Assembly (NCBI GenBank): GCA_029747015.1 | Contig: JAKOGI010000325.1 | Location: 186,001-250,000 of the forward strand | From: Carnegiea gigantea | Taxonomy: Eukaryota > Streptophyta > Magnoliopsida > Caryophyllales > Cactaceae | DNA: 64,000 bases | Direction of reading: 5' to 3' | Part shown: positions 60,357-64,000 of the stretch, piece by piece | Position numbering within the stretch: the stretch's first letter is position 1 | Layout of the letters: each line of letters begins with the position of its first letter | Position numbers and translations under genes: made by a program | The notes under the pieces: generated by a model | The model's database searches: none | What the model saw: the letters and a program-made list of their open reading frames with translations, nothing else | What the model was told of the DNA's origin: nothing

Positions 60357-61402
60357 AAATCTAAGACTCAACCTAAAAACTGACCCTCTTTCTTATAAAG
60401 TCATGCTCAAACTATGAAATTTACGCTAGGCATTAGTTTGCTTTAAAAATAGTTTCATTCAAAATTAATTAGTTTTTCTTCCAACAACTGAATAACTACT
60501 AAACATCCAACTACCATTAAAGTATTTCTTCATTAGCCTTACAACATTTCTTTAATGAAATAACAATAGCAATGATCATCCATCTCTTTTAAGCATGCAT
60601 ACATCGATCAAGAGGTCTAAAAAATTTACAATAAAAAATTTGAAGCACGGTATAGCTATAGAGACAATTGAACTGGAAGGAATAACCCATTGAAATTGAT
60701 CCTAAGCTTGCCTTGCATTTTTTTTTCTTTTTTCTTTTCTTCTTGTTCTTCTTTTTTTTTCAAACTCCAATTACGCACATATTCGAGGCCCATATAGGGT
60801 CTTAGAAATTAAACACTCTCTGTGTCACACTCACCTGAATAGAATGCTGGAACAAACAATTTATTCTGATTATTATTTTATTTATTGACTATTTCTGCAA
60901 TACGAGTTATTAATCAGCCTAAAAAGGGGTATGACTCTCCCAACATGGGTTACTCCAAGCATAAGGCTCAACTCGAGACATAAACTTAAGGGGAAAAGGT
61001 GTTGAGCCACCTACTCCTACCCATATTGGTAATCTAACCTTTTTTTTAAGTAAGACAAGAAAAGTCATAATTTTAATGAGTTATTCTACTAATTCAATAG
61101 TCTAGGAAATGAACTAGGTCATTTTATTGCCTCTAAAGTGGCTAAATAACATGATCAAATAGATAATCATGACAGTTACTCATTAAAGAGATATATGAGG
61201 ATCAACTCAAACTTCTCTGAATAATAGTTAGCATGCTTAGAAGTCTTCACTCATAGAAGAATAAACTAAATAGCTAAGTAAAAAATTTTAACCAAGAAAG
61301 CCTAGCATAAACTCATATTCATGCATTATTTGTAAGAAAATCATAATTTTTTATTTTTTTTAAGATCAAGAATGAATGCTGTAGGAACTAAATGCAGGAT
61401 GC
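60357..61402 (-). other. E5 3' noncoding block
   Basis: About 1.05 kb between the two hairpin modules, with a T-rich tract at 60718-60760 placed much as in E2 and E3. No coding signal. Sequence similarity to the other 3' blocks is weak, so the resemblance is in layout. Confidence 0.5.
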
Positions 61403-61441
61403 ACCCTCCCACACTTAATTCATGCATTGTCCCTAATGCAT
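61403..61441 (-). promoter_or_regulatory. E5 internal hairpin plus polypurine-like module
   Basis: Sense ATGCATT-AGGGAC-AATGCAT (61422-61441), a perfect 7-bp stem, then GAATTAAGTGTGGGAGGGT. It starts about 120 bp after the pol stop. Confidence 0.65.
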
Positions 61442-61559
61442 ACAAAAAGATAGAAATAATGAAGATAAAAGTAAAATTAAATGTGTACTTCCCTAAAAAA
61501 CGTTGGGTTGCCTCACAACCAGCACCTTTGTTTACGTCGTTGGCTCGACACAAGTAAGC

Positions 61560-62700
61560 TCATGGATCTTCTAGTCGGATCTCCTCCATTAAACATGCTT
61601 GATCTCCTTCATAAAAGTGCTTTAACCTGTGACCATTTACCTTGAAAATCTTGTTAGTAGCAAAGGATTTAATCTCAACAGTACCATGTGGATAAGTCTA
61701 TACTACCATAAAAGGTCCTAGCCATCTAGAGTTCAACTTAACAGGAAAGAGTCTCAATTTTGAATTGAATAACAATAGGTTTTCATCCACCTGAAATTCT
61801 TTCCTAGTAGGCTTAGCATCATGAAAAGCTTTGGCCTTACCTTTGTGGATCACTGCCTTGTCATAGGCCTCCCATCGAATATCTTCTAATTCCTACAATT
61901 GCAGCTTACGCTCTTTCCCTGCTGGGTTATAATCTAGACTACACTACTTTATAGTTGAATATGATTTATGCTCTAGTTCTACAGGGAGATGACATGCTTT
62001 ACCAAAAACTAACCTGTAAGGTGACATACCTATAGGTATCTTATATACAGTCCTATAGGCCTAGAGAGCTTCATCTAACCTAGGACTCCAATCTTTCTTA
62101 TCTGGTCTAACAACCTTTTCTAATATGCCCTTAATCTCTTCATTGAAGACTTTGGTTTGGCCATTTATTTGGGGATGATAACCAGTGGACACCTTATGAG
62201 TTACATAATATTTGGCTAACAAGGCCCCTAAGGTTCTATTACAAAAATGTGTTCCCCTATCACTAATGATTGCTTTTTAAGAACTCCATATCTATGCAGA
62301 ATGACGGATTTAACATGTTTCATCACAGTTTTAGCATCATCAGCTCTAGTAGCCACAGCTTCAATCCACTTAGATACATAGTCAACAAGCATAGGAACGT
62401 AAGTAAAACCAAAAGAAGGGGGAAAAAGTCCCATAAAACCAACACCCCATACATCAAAAATCTTATAAACATACACATTATGTAGAGGTATTTGACTCCT
62501 TCTAGATAAATTATCGGTCTTTTGGCATACTTCACATCTTTTACAAAATTCATAGGCATTCCTAAAAATAGTAGGCCAATAAAATCCACATTCAAGAACT
62601 TTGTGTGCCATTCTTTTGGGTCTAAAATGTCCCCCACTTTCAGAAGAGTGATAGAAAGTTAAAATTGAATGAAATTTATTGTCATCTACGCAACGCCTTA
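61560..62700 (-). pseudogene. E5 integrase, degenerate
   Basis: Sense order: zinc region with FCKRCEVCQKTDNLSRRSQI (about 62530), the core with VDYVSKWIEAVATRADDAKT, a frameshift in an A-run near 62270, then AIISDRGTHFCNRT, TGYHPQINGQ (about 62165), [20 protein letters not shown], and the tail FPVKLNSRWLGPF, GTVEIKSFATNKIFKVNG, HRLKHF, ending with a stop near 61560. The first catalytic Asp reads Gly (GVGFMG for GIDFMG), while the second (SDRGTHF) remains in the shifted frame. Stops also occur in the C-terminal half. The tail is of Athila type. Confidence 0.88.
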
Positions 62701-62842
62701 CAATCTGATCTTCATAAAATTTTCATAAATATGGCTCGTCCCAAGCATAATATTTAGATTGAGCTCTTATTTTCTGCTTTTGGGCTCTAGACAAGTCCAT
62801 AGGAAAGGTTTTGGTTACTATATAACTAACCATATCAGCATA
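62701..62842 (-). other. E5 RNase H-integrase linker
   Basis: A short linker of the polyprotein with interrupted frames. No separate domain. Confidence 0.5.
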
Positions 62843-63290
62843 CTAAGGCAGCCTATCAGTGATAGCATATAATGTCTCATCAGGAAAACAATCACTCAAT
62901 GGATTCCCACTCTCTCCATTGTCTAAACTACTTAGATGGTCAGCTACTAAATTTTCAGCTCCTGGTTTATTTTTAATCTCCAATTGGAATTCTTGCAGTA
63001 GTAAGATCGATCTAATTAATCTGGGTTTTAAGTCATTCTTGCTTAGCAAATGTTTGATAGCAGAATAATCAATATAAAAAGCAACTTTAACACCCAACAG
63101 ATAAGAACGAAACTTTTCTAGAGCAAAAATAACAGCACATATTTCCTTTTCTATAGTAGTGCAGTTACACTGTGTTGGGTCTAGAGTTCTAGAAGTATAA
63201 TAGATCACATGAGGTACCTTCCCTACTCTTTGACCTAAGACTGCCCCTACTGTCTTATCACTAGCATCACACATCAGTTCAAAAGGTAGG
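62843..63290 (-). pseudogene. E5 RNase H domain
   Basis: This domain removes template RNA during reverse transcription. The frame 63274-62843 is open for 143 codons: MCDASDKTVGAVLGQR (first acidic residue), TTIEKEICAVIFALEKFRSY (Glu), VAFYIDYSAIKHLLSKNDLK (third acid; DH is DY here), FQLEIKNKPGAENLVADHLS (last Asp). Length and motif order are those of gypsy RNase H, and this is the best preserved enzyme domain in the window. It is part of a polyprotein with frameshifts on both sides, so it is called a pseudogene fragment. Confidence 0.88.
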
Positions 63291-64000
63291 GCTCAGTTAG
63301 GGGGTTGTACTATAGGAGTGGTAGTCAATTTCAACTTTAATTGGTTAAAGCTCTCCTACAGTCCTCATTAAAACAAATAAAGCATCTTTTATAAGTAAAG
63401 CACATAAAGGGGGGGCGATCTTAGAAAAATCCTTCATAAATCTCTTACAAAACCCACCATGGTCTCAAAAGGACCTCACCTCCTTGACACATTGTGGATA
63501 GGGCAAAGATAAAATGATGTCTACTTTAGCCTTATCAACCTCTAATCCCTTGGACGATATTATATGCCCTATACTACTCCATGTTCCACCATGAAATGAC
63601 ACTTTTTAAAATTAAGCACTAAATTAGTCTTAATGCAACGATTAAGCACTAGAGTAAGATCATACAAGAATTTATCAAATGAATCACCATGTACAGTAAA
63701 GTCATCCATGAAAATTTCCCTAATTTGGTAATAAAATTAGAAAAAATACTCATCATAAATCTTTGAAATGTAGCAGGAGCATTACATAGACCAAACAGCA
63801 TCCTTCTAAAAGCATAGGTGCCAAAAGGACAGGTAAAAGTAGCCTTTTCCTGATCTTCAAGAGCTATATAGACCTGAATATACCCTGAATAGCCATCTAA
63901 AAAGCAATAATGTGACCTCCCAGCTAATCTCTCTAACATTTGGTCCATAAAGGGCAATGGAAAATGGTCCTTCTTTGTAACCTTGTTAAGCTTTCTATAG
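63291..64000 (-). pseudogene. E5 reverse transcriptase, cut by the window edge
   Basis: The open part 63957-63649 reads MPFMDQMLERLAGRSHYCFL, DGYSGYIQVYIALEDQEKAT, FTCPFGTYAFRRMLFGLCNA, PATFQRFMMSIF, the RT palm with its first catalytic Asp. A frameshift near 63725 precedes FMDDFTVHGDSFDKFLYDL, so the catalytic box itself is intact in another frame. The thumb follows with breaks down to about 63300. The fingers lie beyond 64000. Confidence 0.88.

Larger units (their letters stand above)
58003..64000 (-). mobile_element. E5: Athila-like Ty3/gypsy element, 5' part outside the window
   Basis: The 3' LTR, polypurine tract, 3' noncoding block and pol (INT, RNase H, RT) are present on the minus strand. 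Gag, PBS and the 5' LTR should lie right of 64000. No env-like ORF is seen between pol and the 3' LTR, unlike EC. The element abuts the Tat-like relic near 57950-58003, which may be its insertion site. Confidence 0.85.

Overview
This is a gene-poor, AT-rich stretch of a flowering-plant nuclear genome, built almost entirely from decayed LTR retrotransposons stacked on each other. The plant call rests on Athila-type Ty3/gypsy polyproteins, tRNA-Asp primer-binding sites and an ATHILA ORF1-like gene. That mix, with no convincing host gene, suggests pericentromeric heterochromatin. The species cannot be told from the sequence. I find no intact protein-coding gene, tRNA, rRNA or CRISPR array. Every recognisable coding region carries frameshifts, stops or lost catalytic residues.

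Layout. (1) 1-10028: a near full-length Athila-like element (E1) on the minus strand. It has a right 5' LTR, a PBS, gag-PR-RT-RH-INT and a left 3' LTR cut by the window edge. (2) 10029-10689: a short unassigned reading frame and an LTR-like promoter block. (3) 10690-14799: the 3' half of another minus-strand Athila element (EC), with the pol C-terminus, an ATHILA ORF1/env-like pseudogene and a 3' noncoding block, cut at 14800 by the next element. (4) 14800-23660: element E2, LTR-internal-LTR plus a further partial internal region, all minus strand. It carries a short gag-like ORF and no pol. (5) 23814-35803: element E3, a head-to-tail multimer of four LTRs and three internal regions, also gag-like without pol. 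(6) 35804-44164: old unclassified DNA with Tat-like leader scraps and a minus-strand Ty1/copia integrase relic. (7) 44165-53045: a plus-strand copia gag-integrase relic whose integrase end opens a tandem array of four ~1.86-kb units. (8) 53046-57950: a plus-strand relic with a Tat/Retand-like gag and protease. (9) 58003-64000: the 3' LTR, 3' noncoding block and pol of another minus-strand Athila-like element (E5) running off the window.

How the parts relate. E1, EC and E5 are pol-bearing. E2 and E3 lack pol but, where the regions survive, share the tRNA-Asp PBS and a 3' noncoding block with the pol-bearing elements. They look like non-autonomous partners mobilised in trans, comparable with the plant elements called TR-GAG. 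Both keep the same shortened gag start and a second region ending in FGYxxYPTWY.

Most worth checking: E1, E2, E3 and E5 each carry two copies of a cis module, a small hairpin with an AGGA-like loop followed in the sense direction by a polypurine tract. One copy lies against the 3' LTR and the other just downstream of the coding region. The two are about 1.09 kb apart in E2, E3 and E5 and 1.6 kb apart in E1. Stem sequences differ between elements while loop and pairing are largely kept.
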